Source of the DNA: Flavobacterium sp. ACAM 123
GTDB taxonomy: Bacteria; Bacteroidota; Bacteroidia; Flavobacteriales; Flavobacteriaceae
Length of the DNA stretch: 64,000 nucleotides
Assembly: GCF_000264055.1 (NCBI RefSeq)
Contig: NZ_AJXL01000001.1
Location: 26,295-90,294, forward strand
Reading direction: 5' to 3'
Below, piece by piece: positions 63,000-64,000 of the stretch. A program made the translations under genes and the position numbers. Below the pieces are notes generated by a model, which saw only the letters and a list, made by a program, of their open reading frames with translations, did not search any database and was not told the origin of the DNA. The stretch's first letter is position 1; every line of letters starts with the position of its first letter.

Positions 63000-63953
63000 A
63001 TGGAATATTTAGATTTTGAGCTTCCAATAAAAGATCTAGAAGATCAGTTAGAAAAATGTATCGTTATTGGTCGAGAATCAGATGTTGATGTTACGAATAC
63101 TTGTAAGCAAATTAACAAGAAGCTAATAGACACCAAAAAGACTATTTATAAAAACTTGACCGCATGGCAACGTGTGCAATTGTCGAGGCATCCAAGCAGG
63201 CCGTATACATTAGATCATGTAAGAGCGCTGTGTGGAGATACTTTTTTAGAACTTCATGGGGACAGAGGCTTTAAAGACGATAAAGCGATGATTGGTGGTT
63301 TAGGAAAAATTGGCGGTCAGTCTTTTATGATTGTTGGTCAACAAAAAGGATACAATACGAAGACGCGCCAATACAGAAACTTTGGAATGGCAAATCCAGA
63401 AGGATATCGAAAAGCGCTGCGTTTGATGAAAATGGCAGAGAAGTTTGGTATTCCTGTTTTGACACTTATAGACACGCCGGGTGCTTATCCAGGTCTTGAA
63501 GCAGAAGAACGTGGACAAGGTGAGGCTATCGCCAGAAATATATTTGAAATGGTCCGTCTTAAGGTACCGATCATCACTATTATTGTTGGTGAAGGAGCTT
63601 CAGGAGGAGCATTAGGAATTGGAGTGGGGGATCGAGTTTATATGTTAGAAAACACTTGGTATTCTGTAATTTCTCCAGAATCTTGTTCTTCTATTTTATG
63701 GAAGAGCTGGGAATACAAAGAAGTAGCTGCCGAAGCTTTAAAATTGACTTCTTCAGACATGAAAAGACAAAAATTAGTGGATGACATTATACCAGAACCT
63801 TTGGGAGGTGCGCATTACGATAGAGAGACTACGTTTGTAACAGTAGAACAATATATCATGAAGGCATTTAATGAACTTAAAGACTTATCAACAAAAGATT
63901 TAATCGATCAGAGAATGGACAAGTACAGTAAAATGGGTGAATACAAAGAGTAA
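63000..63953 (+). CDS. accA: acetyl-CoA carboxylase carboxyltransferase subunit alpha
   Basis: A 317-residue AccA, one half of the carboxyltransferase that transfers carboxyl from carboxybiotin to acetyl-CoA to start fatty-acid synthesis. Signature segments are [53 protein letters not shown] and [31 protein letters not shown], which bind acetyl-CoA. Length matches the family. Its terminator hairpin begins near 63970, but the window ends inside it. Confidence 0.96.
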   Translation: MEYLDFELPIKDLEDQLEKCIVIGRESDVDVTNTCKQINKKLIDTKKTIYKNLTAWQRVQLSRHPSRPYTLDHVRALCGDTFLELHGDRGFKDDKAMIGGLGKIGGQSFMIVGQQKGYNTKTRQYRNFGMANPEGYRKALRLMKMAEKFGIPVLTLIDTPGAYPGLEAEERGQGEAIARNIFEMVRLKVPIITIIVGEGASGGALGIGVGDRVYMLENTWYSVISPESCSSILWKSWEYKEVAAEALKLTSSDMKRQKLVDDIIPEPLGGAHYDRETTFVTVEQYIMKAFNELKDLSTKDLIDQRMDKYSKMGEYKE

Positions 63954-64000
63954 AATATTTCAAGTCTAAAAAAAGCCGTCTCGTTTACAAACAAGGCGGC

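Overview
The window is AT-rich chromosomal DNA from a member of the Bacteroidota, most likely a Flavobacterium-like Flavobacteriaceae. Supporting signs are TAnnTTTG promoter elements, a transketolase encoded as two half-genes, lipoprotein signals ending in SC/GC, DUF4252 proteins, paired M16 peptidases, a TIGR03643 protein, and weak Shine-Dalgarno sequences. I recognise about 60 protein genes, three tRNAs, one cobalamin riboswitch, roughly ten hairpin terminators, and at least seven damaged genes or fragments. The species assignment is an inference.

Layout. 1-5171 (minus): one tight operon of TetR regulator, UbiB/ABC1-type kinase, TIGR03643 protein, SDR, FolE and SDR-DUF2867, with a divergent TIGR01777 oxidoreductase (5291-6205) behind a palindromic operator candidate. 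6342-11094: YceI, thioesterase, RmuC, a pseudouridine synthase and TrmL. 11209-12596: a decayed methyltransferase. 12819-18916: a vitamin B12 uptake locus, with btuD, btuC and a damaged btuF on the minus strand and, divergently, a cobalamin riboswitch plus btuB. A frameshifted GxxExxY gene lies between btuD and btuC. 19213-22820: an S41 protease, then an ECF sigma factor operon with two DUF4252 proteins.

23196-33414 looks like an accessory island. It has decayed fragments (two-TM protein, DUF6371/Toprim remnant, a 153-bp inverted-repeat element) followed by a divalent-metal efflux operon: His-rich exported proteins, HupE/UreJ, a membrane-anchored protein, CzcA fused to an outer-membrane-factor domain, and a frameshifted CzcB adaptor. 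It ends at a Lys-Lys-Leu tRNA cluster. Related repeats lie at both sides.

33856-46372: AroK, a phosphoribosyltransferase, an S4 protein, an FKBP lipoprotein, split transketolase, a Crp/Fnr regulator, a rhodanese pair with a nonsense-mutated YgaP-like membrane gene, hydrolases and a prohibitin-like lipoprotein. 46640-57982: an M16 peptidase pair, a VOC/SMP-30/HxlR module, DUF6671, dihydroorotase, and ATP-grasp plus M28. 58562-63953: Tgt, LptF/G, a DMT transporter, a membrane-anchored phosphatase and AccA.

The most interesting signals are three. A dispersed palindromic intergenic repeat occurs in seven copies; its core is about 46 bp and two copies share a longer extension. The CzcA-OMF fusion carries an internal signal-peptide-like segment. 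Broken genes cluster between 11 and 41 kb, several at short runs of one base, which could be real decay or assembly indels. I did not find a clearly new defence or biosynthetic system.
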